Source: Strigamia acuminata (Eukaryota > Arthropoda > Chilopoda > Geophilomorpha > Linotaeniidae). Taken from it: a stretch of 64,000 bases of DNA. Within the stretch, counting starts at the first letter, position 1; the number at the start of each line of letters is the position of its first letter. The DNA lies in contig OX442316.1 of the NCBI GenBank assembly GCA_949358305.1, forward strand, positions 11,842,001 through 11,906,000, read 5' to 3'. Under the pieces are notes generated by a model, which saw only the letters and a list, made by a program, of their open reading frames with translations, was not told the DNA's origin and searched no databases. Shown here piece by piece: positions 46,783 through 61,291 of the stretch. The translations under genes were made by a program, and so were the position numbers.

Positions 46783-49700
46783 GCACGAGTGGCTTCACGA
46801 GAAAAGCCCAAACAAGTGAAGACGGGCACGTTCATTAGACGCTTGCAGCCGTGTTCCTTCTCTTTCCTTCAACGAGGAGGTCCCACTTGAAGAATATTGT
46901 ATTTACACGCTAACACAAGAGATGCAATTAGTCTAGTTGCCAAAATAACGCTCCAACGAGGAGCCCATTTTGATCAATTGTAAACACACTTTCCAACATT
47001 TCTTCATAATCAACCATCAATTTCAATTTAAAAATAAAATCCAAATTATTTTTACATCTTAAATCGATTCAAATGAAGTTCGGAGGAGAAAATTCCAAAC
47101 ATTCAATACTTGAAAAATGAAGATTAATTATTATCATTTCATCGGTTCTTTTTGCAAAGAAACTTTTCTTCCTGTTGAACTATTGAGCTCAACACAAAAT
47201 ATATTAATTTGGTTTAGGCCTGCGCAACAGTTTCTAAGCAGACAACGTCTGTGTTAAAACTGTCGTAAAGGGAAAATTGGAGGCAATGCCATGTTTGGTC
47301 GCCAGGGTCATTTCGGTCACCCACTATTTTAAATGTGACGAGTTATTATGATAATAGGGGGGAGAATATATTTGCATATATACCCTGTTTGAATAAAATT
47401 AATCACTGTTCCAATGTAAACTATTGCGTACGTGTGCTTTCATTTGCAATCGATCTAAATCAGTTTCAATCCTGCGACATCCGAACTCTAAGGTGACTTT
47501 TAATTATTCTAAATACAATTTCGAGTTGCTTAAGCGCAACAGTCTGTAATCAAATTCAGCGAGGAAATTTTTTGACATTATAAAACGAAGCCCTAAAGCA
47601 TCATGGCTCCGTTGCCATAGCTACCGCATCCCACTTCTAATGAATTGGTTCAGTGGTGTATGTGCGCCGGTATAATTCACTTTGGGACGTAAACCTACTT
47701 ACTATTCATGCGCACTATATTTTCAGTCCCAGTTGTGTCTACAACCAACCACACCCTTCCCGGTTCATTCTTTAACACACACAAAAAAATCCACAACACA
47801 TTTTTTACTTTAAGGTCGTCAATCGTTACCTTTTTTCTTGATAATGCACTCTTTACATCAACACCGAGCCAAGTCTTTCCGGCCGAGCTCTTCTCACGTA
47901 ATGATATTTACTTAGGTGGCGATAGGAAAGCGGGCAGCAAAAGCTCACTTCCTATGCTTGCCGCAGTAATTTTCCGGCCCTTAATTACACGCGATTAATT
48001 TAATACATTAATAAATGCATCGCCTCGGTCAACCATTTTTATTTTTTTTATTTTTTTTTATCTGATCCAAAAAAAGCTCGGAGAAAGACACTTAGACAGG
48101 TGGACTAATGGTTCCTGAACAGTCTTGTGGTGATTATCACCGTCGAAGATGGTTTCTCTATCCAAAAAAAATTGTTTCCCCAAATGTGTCGGATTTTCTT
48201 CTCTAATGAAATATTTTTTATTTTTTATTTTTTTATTGGAGAGGATTTTTTTTTTAATGTTGGAATGATAACTCTTTTTTGGGTATAGCAATTGGCAACA
48301 TGTTGCTTATTGTATTTCGATATAGTCTCTAGTGTTTACATGTTATTGTGTCTATACGAAACGTGTTGTAATGAGGTTGCGAAATGGTACACCGAAATAA
48401 AATAAAATAATAAAAAAGAGTGGTCATTTTATATGACCATGTGGAATCGATCGTTATAAAAACTGAGCTTGAAATCACCGCAGTATGGTCAAGAAAATAA
48501 CGAAAGTAAAAAGAGAAAAAAAATAAAAATAAATAAATAAATAAAAGCTTCCCAATAAACAATGCAACCTTTTATTTTCATCTTTTCATCCCTTAAAAAA
48601 AATCCAAAAGATCAACATGTATATTGTACTAGCAAACCCAAGTGCTTACAGAAGCCATTGGATTCTCTTCCGCACAATGCAGATCTTGATCGGGATTATC
48701 CAGATCATTTCCACCCTGGGAATTGTTTGCCTTCCCATGCATCCAACGGTTGACTTCCCGCTGGTCACCAGACTGAACTCAATCCCCAAAACCACAAGAA
48801 AGAAAAAAAGTCTGAGAAATCAATTGCTTCCGTGCCATTTTGCGTTCCAAATTTGCTCCAATTCACTGGTGTGAAAATCTAGCTAGTTACGAGCGTAGAC
48901 CAAACGTAACGAACCATTTACAGCAATTCTCCTCTCACCTTTTAGCTAATAACTGTATGAAATTATTGCTGATTCCAATTCGGGTAATTAAAGCAAGCGG
49001 TCAAGAGTTGGAGTTCACCCAATTAGCGACAAATTGATGAATCCCGAGCAAAATATAGGCCAAACAGAGAAAGAGGGGGAAAAGTGAATTAGTTAGCTCA
49101 TGTGCTGGGCGTTAATGGAACAGCCGCGAAAACGAGGCCTTGATAAATGATTTACTGATGAAGAATGACATGACCAATAAAGGGATTAAATGTTCACCCG
49201 CATTTTAAACGCATATTTTAATCAATTCCACTGTTCCCATCACACAATTCCAAAAATAAATAAATAAATTTAATTAAACAAAAAACCATTTCTCAAAAAA
49301 AAAAACTTTTACCTTCCTCCTGAAATTTTAATACCAATTTCCTTTAAGCCTACTTGCTTCCAAGCCAAGGTAAAAAGGAAAAAAGAAAAAAAAATTGGAT
49401 TCAAACGCTCGAAACTTGCACTACAGCTTTGGCATTTTCAGTTTTGACAGAAGTTGGGCCTAAGAATAAGTCGCACGTGCTCATAATTGCCCGCTCTCGA
49501 GACGCCAACGACATCAGCTGCACAAATCCCGTCATGCACCTTTAGTTAGACACAGCAGGGCTGCACACATCGCCTTTTAAACTCCTTTTTGCTTCCGAAA
49601 ACCTGCGAGTTAATGTTTCTTGTAATTCAGGCGCTGCGCATGCGCTTCACCTACCTACGACTACTAATATTAAGCAATGTGCATCGATCCGTGACATCTC

Positions 49701-50090
49701 GCCCCTTTTTATCTTCAGTCTCTCGACACAATTTACTATGCAAGAAATTTTTTTTTCAAATGAACATTTTACTTTGGAACCTTTTATTTTTTCATTTCTT
49801 CTTTTAATTTTTTTAAATAACAGACGGAAATTTAAACAAACAAAAAATTCAAAGATTGATGCAGTGAGGGCTGAGTGCAACGGCATCACTTTACAACAGC
49901 CGCAGGTATACGAAAACTCAACTTGCCTTAATATCGACTTTTATGTCTTTATAATAGACTTTTCAAATTTTTTTTTCCATTTTTGCTTCTCTTCTACCAC
50001 ATTCATGTTATCAAAGTTGATAGTAGAAGATTTTTGACTTTAAAAAGTGAATTAAAAACGAAGGGGTAGCAAAAAAAATAGCTAATATGT

Positions 50091-50600
50091 AAAATTACTT
50101 AAAGCTTAATACCGGTATAAAATTTAATGCAAAATTAGCAAGTTATTGTTGTAAAATTTCTAAAATTGTTTTAAATTTTGTATATTTGTTGTAAGATCTG
50201 TAAATTTCTTGTAAAATCTGTAAAATTACTTAAAGCTTAATGCCGGTATAAAATTTAATGCAAGATTTGCAAGTTATTGTTGTACTTGTAAAATATCTAA
50301 AATTGTTTTAAATTTTGTAAAATTTCTAAAATTGTTGTAAATTTTGTATATTTGTTGTAAGATCTGTAAATTTCTTGTAAAATCTGTAAATTTGTTGTAA
50401 AATCTGTAAATTTGTTGTAAAATCTGTAAATTTGTTGTCAAATCTGTAAATTTGTTGTCAAATCTGTAAATTTCTTGTCAAATCTGTTAATTTGTTGCAA
50501 AATCTACAAATTTGTTGCAAAATCTAAAATTTGTTGCAAAATCTACAAATTTTTTGTAAATCTGTTCATTTGTTGCAAAATTTATAAATTTCTTGTAAAT
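50091..50600. repeat. 20-bp minisatellite with a 131-bp higher-order duplication
   Basis: The 20-base unit AATCTGTAAATTTGTTGTMA repeats with variation across 50330-50600. Upstream, the block starting AAAATTACTTAAAGCTTAAT occurs at 50091 and again at 50222, so a 131-bp unit was duplicated before or during expansion of the short unit. There are no constant spacers, and the units are adjacent, so it is not a CRISPR-type layout. Confidence 0.85.
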
Positions 50601-53600
50601 GTGTACACTTGATGTCCAGAACTTCTTGTAAAATTTTGAAATTTTATCAAAATTTCTTCCGAAGTGATTGAAATTTGTCCGAAACCAAATTACTGAAAAA
50701 AAACCTTAAAAAAATTATTACAAATCCAAAAACAAGTCAAACTTCACAACCAACCACTATCACCACTATCAAAATCCATACCGACCACTGCCCAACTAAA
50801 CGAAAACGCCTTCCTTTCCCATTGATTACCTCATAATCCCCCACGACGCAATAATTAAATACAAACCGTTTCAAACTTTAATGAAAAATCTCCCCTTAAA
50901 ATCTGCGAAAAAGCGATTAAATTTTGATTCATGTTTTCCCTTTAAACCCACCTCTCCCCCCATCACCTCCACATCTTTTGCCATCACAAACACAAACTCA
51001 ACGCGTTCCACTTGTCCTCCCCGATGTCATACTTTAAGACAAGCACCACAACTCTCTTCGGACGCTGACACAAACTGATTGCTTCACGTCGACTAGCTGC
51101 CCCTCAATCTTATCCCACAACCCCACCTTCCCTTCCCCGCTTCCTTCTTATCGCAAAACGCCCGTAAAACCCCACCGGAAATGAAAAAAAGGCCCCCGCG
51201 CATAGAAAGATGGCGCCGGATTTTTTACCTCAATCCACTTTACCTTCCACTTGCCAGCGCTACAACTGGGTGTCACGTGGAGTGGATTGGGGGGCGGTCA
51301 ATCCACGAATGAGACGTCCAAAAGGTTATAAGTTGGTCGAGGGGAGAATGGGGGTAAAGTGAGGCAAAGAAATTAATGGCTACATGGGTCAGTTGGGGGT
51401 TTAGTGTGAAGGAGGAAATCTCATCAATACAACTTGGCTGCTCAATATAGTCTTTCTTATTGGAAAATATTGCGTATTTGTTGGGGGCTTTGTCCGACTC
51501 CAATTTATCCGTCATACTACTCGTATTCTTGGCTAATAAAGGTGACATGACGTGCATCAGCTTGTCATTAATGCCAGATTGCGTGACTTTCGTCGAGTGA
51601 AATTCATGAGCTTGTGTTGTTACAGGGAACACGGCAACCTCGACAGAGTGCGGTGATGCAGCTGCAAGATGGCGAACCAAGTACACACACGCCAAATGGT
51701 GACTTCTCTGCACGCAAATTCAGCTTCAATCAATAGGCGACGTGTTTACACTAACACAAACTCGTTCAGTCAATATTTCCTGATTTTTCGACCCTGGGAT
51801 TGGATTCCCACAATCAAAACAAAAAATATTATTTAACAAAAAACGACATCTGGTGTCAAATCGGCGCGATTTTGCCTCCGTATTACAACTTACAACGCAC
51901 CGAACGCAGAGCTCGATTTATGGGAAATATATTTTTTCTTACGATTTTCTAATTGTACGAATTATTTTTTTTTTTAAAACTTTGAAATGCCATTCCGGTT
52001 CGTGAGATTTTCCACTTCCGAGTCTCTGACCGAGATTTCGCGTACAAAGAGTCCCAATCGAAAGTAAGATTAATGGCCGTACTCTTTTCCAAGGGTCAAG
52101 CGACGCTATAATTGTGCGTCCATTTTATCACACATGCAAATCCGAGTTAATCCCAGCGGACAAACCAGAACTTGACCTCGCTATTCAATTTCTTTCGTCG
52201 TCCAAAACGATTCCGGAAACATCTCGACTTAGTTCTACACAGCTGAAATATCAGAGTAGCCGTCTTAAGTGAGATTAAAAGCTTAATACTTGAGGCAACT
52301 GCTTATAGCCCGCAGTCTGGCTTGGAAAATTGATGATAATTTGGCAAGAATTGATTGAAATCACCACCTGGTTTAGATTAGCTATACCAGACTGAATCAC
52401 CAATTAACCATCATCAAAAAAACAAAAAAAAAAATTTCAAACTTTCCTTCAAAATCCGAGGAACTCAATTTTTGCATTTACCTCAACCTCAGAAACCTCT
52501 CCTTAAAAAGCATTTTTAGTGCTAATTACCGTGTAATGTGCTACAAACTTTTTGACTTCCTAATTAACTTTTACAGCACGTTTTCTTGTAAATTTCTCCG
52601 GTGCTTTCAATCGATTAAAAATGAACTACATTCAATTTTTTCAAAAAACTCAACACCAACCCAATAGAAATCGCGTTATAATAAAATATCACGCTTCAAA
52701 CTTGGCCCGGTCTGTATCGCACAAAAAATCAACCATTATATTATCTCTTTCTATCATTTACGCCCATTGATTTCCAAATTTTAAACAAATTCAATTCCAG
52801 CACGAAGAACATCTTTATTTCCGCTTGTCAATACAAGAAAGAAAGAAAAAATTCCTAATAAAACTTCATGTCAAAAGGTATGTGGTGCACGTGCGTGACG
52901 ATCGATGGTAGAACAGAGGGGGAGCAAGTTTAATCTTGACCTGATCCTTAACGAGATGACTGGAGGGTCCTCCTCCTTTCGATTCCCGATGCGGGATAAG
53001 TTATTCCAATACCCTCTAGTGCCTAAGATTTTAAGCTCGCCTTTAATACGCATCCCACTCCGCCCATTCACAATCCAATTCTTTTTATTCCCAAACAAAA
53101 ACTCTCCATTTCCTCGTCTTTCGGCCAATCCGGCTTTAACAAGGAAGGAAATTATACAAATAAATAAATCAGTCGATACCGGTTTCATAACTGAGCCCTC
53201 AAAACTCAGATGTAAAATCCATCATTTATGTCGCAGTTCCCTCCATCTGCCTCACTCCGAACCCCTTGTATATTTTTCAGCATGAATGCGAGCCTGCAAA
53301 AGACTAATATTAAAAAAAAAAAATTCAATTTTCTGTGTCCACACCAGTTGTGTCTACAAGGCCTAATTCCCACGAGAGACTTGATCTAGCGCTGTAATAA
53401 TAAAATCCTTGCAAACAGGCATTAAACATTTAAAAAGCTATTCTGTAAAGATTGAGTTGTTGTCGGCGCAATATAAAAGCATACTCGAATTTTGTCATTC
53501 ATGTATTAAAGATCAAGTGACGGACGTTGTGACAATAAATTAAAAATGACTCGCTGAATTCGGTAAGTCATTAGGAAGTGCTCATTTTATTCCGATTTAC

Positions 53601-53734
53601 CTTTCGAGTGAATACGTTTGAACTTACTTGGGGCCTTGGGAGCGAGTGGTTGGTTATCTTCAATAAAAATTAAATTTACCTACGAACTAAAGCTTTTAGA
53701 GTAAACATATACAAAATGGACGCGCGCTGTCTAC

Positions 53735-53800
53735 CGTTTGCGGCCGGAATCTTGATGCTAAATTCAAACTGCACATCCCGCTCTGCACACACAGTTAACA
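53735..53800. repeat. Arm fragment of the 62669-62869 foldback family
   Basis: GGAATCTTGATGCTAAATTC, then ACTGCACATCCCGCTCTGCAC, match one arm of the foldback element. It is truncated and diverged. Confidence 0.55.
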
Positions 53801-54054
53801 TAATTCAAATTCATTTATTGGTATACTATTTATTTTCTTAGGTTTAGCAATATGAAGTCTCAAACTTTAAAACATCAGTATCTTCTGAAGAAATTTTCAT
53901 ATCTCTTTCACATTCTATAAATAATATTTTCACTTATCCTTAGAGAATTGAGCGCCTCTTCAGATATGATACCATCACTTCAAACCAATTTCCTAAGTTA
54001 ATTTTTATAACTACAGGGGACCTCCACTCAACACTGCATTCCAAAAACCTTATT

Positions 54055-54200
54055 TAAAATTGCACTGCGACTGAAAGCAGACTAAATCAACCGCCATTTT
54101 TCATGTTAGATCGAGCGAGACTACCCTTACTCAAGCAGATTAAATGTGTTGTTTAAAAATGCTGTTTTGTCTAAATGGCTTTTCAAATGCAGCTAGTCTT
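54055..54200. repeat. AGACTAAATC family, copy 4 (short)
   Basis: GCAGACTAAATCAACCGCCA at 54077 and GTTGTTTAAAAATGCTGTTT at about 54150, followed by AAATGCAGCTAGT, reproduce the two ends of the repeat seen at 781-1240 and 16855-17185, here within about 145 bases. Confidence 0.5.
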
Positions 54201-54690
54201 AAGGAAAATCAATGTAAAGCGAGGTTTTGTTAACTTGTTGTCGTACATCTCAAGATCAAGTTCAAAGAGTCACGCATCCTCTTGAATGAGGTTAAAAACA
54301 TTTCACGTCCTCTTGGATGAGTAAAACCCTTCGTTTGCAATACAGCGGTGAAGAATTCCTAAGTACTGTTAATTATTTCTTGTATTCATTAATAATTCAA
54401 AAACCTTTTGATCCTGCTTGACCACACGCAATCTAAGTTCAGGATTAATGTTCTGTGGTCGTCTCGCAATTCTTAAATTGTCGGACACCCAATGTCGGGT
54501 ACATACCACACTCAGTTTACTTTTAATCTTAAATGTCACCGCAGTAATATACACATGAGAGAGTACCCAAAAATAACCGGAATTCTCTTCTGGTGGGCAG
54601 ACCCCTTTTAGTACAAGCTTCTCCTGCTAGGTGAGTCTTCTAAAAACCTACCTGCTTGCTTACACTAGGCGCATTCTTGAAAACACCACT

Positions 54691-54980
54691 TATACTATGT
54701 TTACATGCACGGAATATTTCGAGTAAGATGAAATATTTTGTGTCCACAACTGTCATGTAAACAGGAATGACAAGGATTATTCGCGTAGTGAATTTATTAA
54801 TTCGAGTGAATTTGAACTATTTTTATTGCGCATGCGCGCATCGCTTCCGGCACTTCCCCCTTGGTCGAAAATCGAAAGTGATCACGAATTATTTTCTGCA
54901 TGTAAACACTACAATTTGATTTTTTCACCACTCCAAATTATTCACCACTCAAAATATTCGTTGCATGTAAACGTAGTATA
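54691..54980. mobile_element. 290-bp inverted-repeat element with GTTTACATGCA ends
   Basis: TATACTATGTTTACATGCAC, then GGAATATTTCGAGT, at the left matches the reverse complement of the right end (TATACTACGTTTACATGCAA, then CGAATATTTTGAGT). The arms are about 34 bases with few differences. The interior is non-coding and has further CATGTAAAC copies. A MITE is likely; the superfamily is not assigned. Confidence 0.7.
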
Positions 54981-57900
54981 CTGTATATCTCATACAATCC
55001 AAATTGCATAAAAATTGGGCTCACTTCATATAAAATGTTACCTAGAATTTAGTTCCATTAAAATTTCACCGCAACTGAATATTATACGGGTCCGTGACAC
55101 ATTGGGATAAGAAATACCCGTCCACTTCAATACAAGTTTTGGAAGCACTGGTCTAAGTGACTTATAAACGCGCCTACTGTCAAACATGTCATTTAATCAA
55201 TTTTTTTACATCGATTCGCTCCTGTGGTCAGGTGTGGAATTTAAACATCGCAGTGTGAATCTAACCCCTCTGCTTGTCTGACCTACACAGAGCGACGAAT
55301 GTACAAGTAGTTTTAATTATTCCTGGCATTCATAATAAATGAAAAAACTTATTGACCATATTTTTTAATTGGCATTGAGTTACATTACCTTTAAATCTAG
55401 CAGAGACGAGCTGAATGTTTGTAGTAGTCGTGTGCCAACTCTTGTCACACGACAGGTCAAAAATGAAAAGTTTGAGTCACGCACACAACACAAATAAAAA
55501 TCGTCTCCACGCTTAGATAACAAGTGGGGAAAAAATATCGAAAAAGGAAACTCATATAAACACATTGAAGAGGGGAGAATCCACACTACATGAAATATTC
55601 ATATTCCACCACCTTTATCGCTCAGACTGAGCCCAAACTCCATACACGTAAAATTCCTCCATTATCGCTCACGTGTCTGCTATTGCAGCGCCACTTGACG
55701 CCATATTGTTTGCTTTTATTTTTCCGTCCAATTGTTAAATGTTTTATTGCCGAGGAATTACAATAGAGATACTAAAACGAGGCCAACCGGAATATCAAAT
55801 ATTATCTATTTAGCATTTCTCCATTAAATGGTTGTGTATTTATATTGCTTGAATGCAACTTAGAGCTCCCGACACCACTTTCAGGATGCAAGTGCATCTT
55901 TTTGTCGTCTTTTGTCGAGTTGGATAAACCCAAATACTGCTCAAACAAAGTGCACTCCGTTTCATTATTATTTCAGCATGTTTACTTGTATGTACAAAAG
56001 TCCGAGAACTTACTTTAAAAGTCCTGATGTCATTTCTCGTGCTCACAACATTAAAAATAAAAAATAATAAAAGATAAAAATAAAAAAATAAAAAAACGAT
56101 CCAACAACATTTATATCAAAATCCATCAGAAATTTCTGTTTAACAACAACAACAACCATAAAAAAAAGAAAATTAAACTGAAACATCAAAATATACATAA
56201 AAAGCAGTCATTATAACGAAGCCCAACGTTCCATTTTACCCAAACATTATCTCCCTACCTTAGAACTGAGCAAATCGACCATATAACTGCCCTAAATCCC
56301 GCCCATGCGTCAACTCTTTGCTTACGATGCAAACAACAATAACAAAATTTGTATCGCATGTCACACTTGATGTCATAAACTGTCACACGTTACAACCGAT
56401 CGACCCAAATCTCCTCTCTGGAGCGTATACATCAACAACAAACAGTCTTTTTCCCTCCCGACTACAAAAGGACCCGTCCTTTTCCTTTATCAGCGCCCTC
56501 CCACTCTTCTTTTCTCTCTTTTTCTCTTTCTCCTTCTCTCTCTCTCTTTCTCTAGCGTAGGGAGGCACACAGAACAGCATCAAAACTTAATGGAGTGGGG
56601 AAATGGCTGTACTCGCATTTTTAAACTTCATTCGCCCATCTGCCCATTTCGCGTCCTCCCTTGCGCCGTATGTACGCACACATACCTGATTCACTCACTG
56701 CATTATTCCTTTTCTTGCAGGCTCGGTGCATTTGCGACACTCCTCTGGAGACAAATTAAAAGCCATCAACCTTATGCCAAATCCTCAACCTCTTAATGGT
56801 GCCATTTAGACGGCAAACATGGCTTCATTAATCGTCATCTAGTGAGCGCAACTGCAAGAAAACAAACGCACACCACCAGATCCACGACTTTCATTTCACC
56901 AATGCGCCGTATATTAGACAATTTGCGAACAATGAACATTAGTGCGACACACAACTTTTGGTCGAGCGAATGCCTTATCAACCCGTAATCAACTTAGGCC
57001 ACGTTTGGGAATTTCTAAAACACGATGATTACAGCCACTTTTCAACTTTGAATAATCGCCAAAACTCCAATTATCAAATAATTAAGGCCAGCAAAAAACG
57101 GTAAAGCATTCTGATCTAACCTAACCAAACCGGAACTATCCTAGCTGAATTGCATTATCAAATAATATATATTAATAATAATAATAATTTAGTGTACAAA
57201 TAATATAATTAATTCCACGAAATGCTATTGGAATGCATTAAACTATATCTAGTCATTCTCTCATTATTGCACATTAATTTATTATGTAGTCATTAAAAAT
57301 TATTAAAATATTATCTCAATGGGTCATTACGACCGGTTTTGGCCGTTCTTGGTAGGGGGAAATTCCAGCCGTTCTAGTATTAAATGAAAAAAAATATTGT
57401 GAAATATATTTTTGAACCATATGGGTGAGCAGAGGGCTTGCTGCATTAACAATTCAGCCTGAAGCGTTTTGGAAACCGAATTGACAAAATGATCAGCCAC
57501 GAAATGAACCGACATGGTCCTCGCCCAGCCTTAACTATCCAAAATGTGGCAACAGACCCTTAGTGTTTAGGAAAACTCCTTTGTAAGCAGAAAATGATGT
57601 GAACCAAGATACTTGTACCTATCAATGGAGATTTCCAGGCAAAGCATTTTCCCATCATTAGACACCCTGAGAAACCAGATAAGGCCCAGACCACTCACAA
57701 ATTCACAGTACGGCCTGAATAATTAAAATCCATCAATTCTTCACCATTTATTAACATTGCAGTTGCAGCCAACTTGTCCACTTCCACTTCATCCTTCCCG
57801 ATTCAGGAACCAACGAACTTTGTGCCGAATAATTAAACCACGTGTCTAAACGCAATCAAACCAATCAAACACGCGCAATTGTACCAACTTTAAAAATCCC

Positions 57901-60897
57901 TTGATAAAATAGCCGAGGCATTTTCGCAGCCCCTAACTCCGCATCACCACCTCCTTTTCGGTAAGCCCCTCGACACAAACCACGTCCTGTATATTGATGA
58001 AGTCAGGATATTTCCATTATGACAACGATCGAGTCTTTCCTGCTCGGGAGCAAAGTCCTCACGTTCTATAATTCATAGTCATGGGCCCATCGAGCGATTC
58101 CTGCAATGGTTTCCCCGCCTACGCTAGAGACTTCACATGGGTGGGAGCTGCAAGAGGAGAAGATTCGAGATATGAGAAAGGGGGGAGGAAAGGAGGGAGG
58201 AAAAAATGAGAAAAAAGGGAATCGTCAGTGGGGGAAAAAAGCAATATTTCACTCTTCCGTTTGTTCCTTTTCTATATCCCCTTCCTACTTCCCCTACAAT
58301 GTCACACTGTGGTCAGCACCGAGCCAATTACACGTGGCTGCTGGACGTGCAATGTGTTGTCGAGTGAAGGCCAAGGGTAAATGGAGCGCAATACAATGCA
58401 GGGTGGGTAATATAACACTTGGGGAATGATGATCATCACGCCTGACTAAGCACCAATTTCACATTAGACAGCCAGGAAATGAAGGAAAAGGAAAGAAAAA
58501 CCTTAAATTATACTTCGCAATGTCAGCATTAAAAATTAAAAGGCATCGGGGCATCGTTCTCTAGTTCAAATGCCTTGTACTTGCTGGTAAACCTAATAAA
58601 CGGGCCGCAAACTAAATGTATTCCGTTTGCTCGGATTGTTATTAATGCGGTAAATGTTGGGATCGAAATGCCCTGGAAATAAAATGAGTTCAAAAGTGTA
58701 ATTTATGTTTGACTCACGTCGTTAGAATTATTATTATTTCATTCTTGATTTATTTATTTTTTTCATTTTTCATTGTTTCTATACCTAACATTTCGCTCAT
58801 GAATATTCCAAGTCCGATTATCATATAAATAACCCAGAAAAATTCCACGCCTATCAAAAATCTATTTGCTTTTACCTTGAACTAAGAAAACCCTAAGAAA
58901 AACACCTGAAAAATACATAAAAACGCCCAACACTATTCTCGTGTATCATCGATTAAAAGTCACGACTTATAATAATTGCAAACGCTATTTTTTGCCACGA
59001 TTTCTAACCGAGGGCGACCTTTAATTCTAATTGTATACGGTGCATACATACAGTCGAGAGACGCAGGTTCACACAATTTAGCAATTATGTCTAAATATTA
59101 ATCAAAATTGACACGTTGGCATTGCTTTTGTCATCCATTTTTATTTTATTGTATTTATACAACCTTAAATACCTAAATAAATCCTGAATTCACAGAAAAA
59201 ATTACAAGAACCATAATTTCTTTTCTGAATTTCTTCAAATATTAACAGAGGAAGACGTTAAATCTCAGAAATAACGAATTAATTTGTTTTCGTTGGTCTT
59301 ATATTTGGGCCCTTACCTGAGCTCCACATAACAGCAAACACAATATCAAATTTTATATAAAACAAGAAAAAAAAATTCTCATTATTAAAAATATGTAAAT
59401 TTCAACATTTTATAGTACATCCCGCGTGACACGTTTCCTATGAATAAAATCCTTATCTTTTCCTAGGAAATGAATATTTTTAAACTCATTAGGGAAGAAG
59501 GGCACTTAAGGAATATCAACTGGGAACTGAATTTTACATCCTAACTGCAACCCCCTACCTGTATAAAGCTACAAACTCATAGATGCACCTCGAGCGATAA
59601 TTATTTTATCTAGAGTCAACTTGTTTCCTTAGGTTTCACGGCAAACTCTCGAAATATCAGGTGCAAATAATCATCACATCCATTGGTAATAGTCGCCAAG
59701 AATAAGAGGGAGGTAAGTGGTTGCGGTCCTTCAATACATAACAAAAACACTCGTCGTTTTCTCCCTTTTCCTTCGCGAGTACGGTCGAGATTGGACAACC
59801 TCACCCTAAACTTCCCCCACCCATACTACTCAACCAGCTGCTTCAGAAGACTCCTACAATTTTTACTGCTGGACATTGCGGCTACTTGATGGCAATGCTT
59901 TGACCTGGGGGATGTCAGTCGAGTACGATGGAGCATAGAAACAAGGGTCAGTGGACATCCAATTTTGCTTGTTTTTCTTCACCGTTCAATTTTCAAAATT
60001 GAATGTTTTAGAGAAAGAAAATTAATAAAAAATAAATAAAAATCCTTCCTTCTTTCCTCACTTTTAAAGCGAAGAAAGTAAAAAAAAAATCGTAAAGAAA
60101 AAAAGTTTAAGAGAATTATGAGAGTAATTTCAGGTAATTAAGACACTTTTAATCCTCTTTTATACGGTGGTTAAAAACTCAGTGATGCATTATGGGAGAT
60201 TCATTTCCATGTCACAAGCTGCAGGTTAAACGGGTGGCTATTCATCAGTTATGTATGGCGTCGCAAAAGTCTCTTGGATCGATCCCAAGTCAACAAGCAA
60301 AGGACAAGGCTCGATGGAATGCATTTGCACACAAGAACCAAAAGAGGCGGGTTGGAATTTCTAACCAAAGTAGTTGGCATAGCAACGCGTGGAAATGAAG
60401 GTTAAAAGTTCGGAAAGAAAAGATAAAAAAGAGCCTCCAACTAAGAATTAAAAGTTCCACAGAATAACAACATCGGCTTTACTATAGCGAAGGTTGGATT
60501 TAACTTGCAATTCCTGGGAGAAATTAGCGTAACTATCTGACAGATGTTCGTGTGTGTGTTCAACCAATGCTCAAACCATTTCTGTTGCATATCATTTTTG
60601 TTTTTAAAAATATGTGCCAACAACTTAGGTCAGATAATATCTTGTGAAGAGCTGGAACAGGTCTTATGGGCCATTACTATGTGCTCTCTGACTCGCATGA
60701 GGCAAAGATTTCTTGATAGGCATGGTTTCTAAGGAGGTAAAGACGATTCACCATCCTTAAATTGCTATGCCACTCTATGGCCTGTTCCCATGCAAGGCAA
60801 CTCAGTGAAACTTTCTGTTAGTACTGTATATATTATGTCGATAATATTCCTCGTCAGTTTTAAGCCGTGAAAACAGCCAATCAGTTGTCGCTACAGT

Positions 60898-61135
60898 TAG
60901 CGCCCACCAGGGGGTACGACATTCAACCGAATCTCTGACATGGGCTTTCGAATCCCGTTCTGAATCCCCGAATCCCGAATCTTTACATTTTATAAAAATT
61001 TTGAATTTTTTGTCGAATATTGAACAAAAGTTGATTAAAATAATCGTCTAAATCTTTCCGAATCCCATCCGAATCCTACGAAAGATTCGAATTTCTGACA
61101 CGCAGATTTTGATTGTCGTACCCCCTGGCGCCTAC
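60898..61135. mobile_element. 238-bp inverted-repeat element with CCAGGGGGTACGACA ends
   Basis: CCAGGGGGTACGACA at 60907-60921 is the exact reverse complement of 61114-61128, with outer bases TAGCGCC and TAGGCGC also alike. Inside, GAATCCC repeats several times next to both arms (CGAATCCCGTTCTGAATCCC on the left). Non-coding. Confidence 0.75.
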
Positions 61136-61291
61136 CCATTATACAGAGTATTGCAATGTATTTTGAAATGCATTGGGTTCCACAAAAATGCATTTTGTAA
61201 TACATTTTTGCATGAATACATTTTTGCATGCTATTGGTTTGAAAATGATAATACATCTTGTAAAATGTATCTTGATGCCAAATTCAAATAC

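Noticed and set aside
50330-50600. Regular short repeats, considered as a CRISPR array
   Set aside because: Units are adjacent with no unique spacers, and the context is an arthropod intron or flank.
51273-51713. 146-codon minus-strand open frame, the joint-longest outside the Ig exons
   Set aside because: No recognisable domain, no Ig cysteine/tryptophan pattern and no clear splice sites; length alone is not enough in a 64-kb window.
59319-59400. GAGCTCAG|GTAAGG donor on the minus strand after a short M-W-S-S frame, considered as a first coding exon
   Set aside because: The only in-frame methionine is four codons from the donor, so no signal peptide would be encoded.
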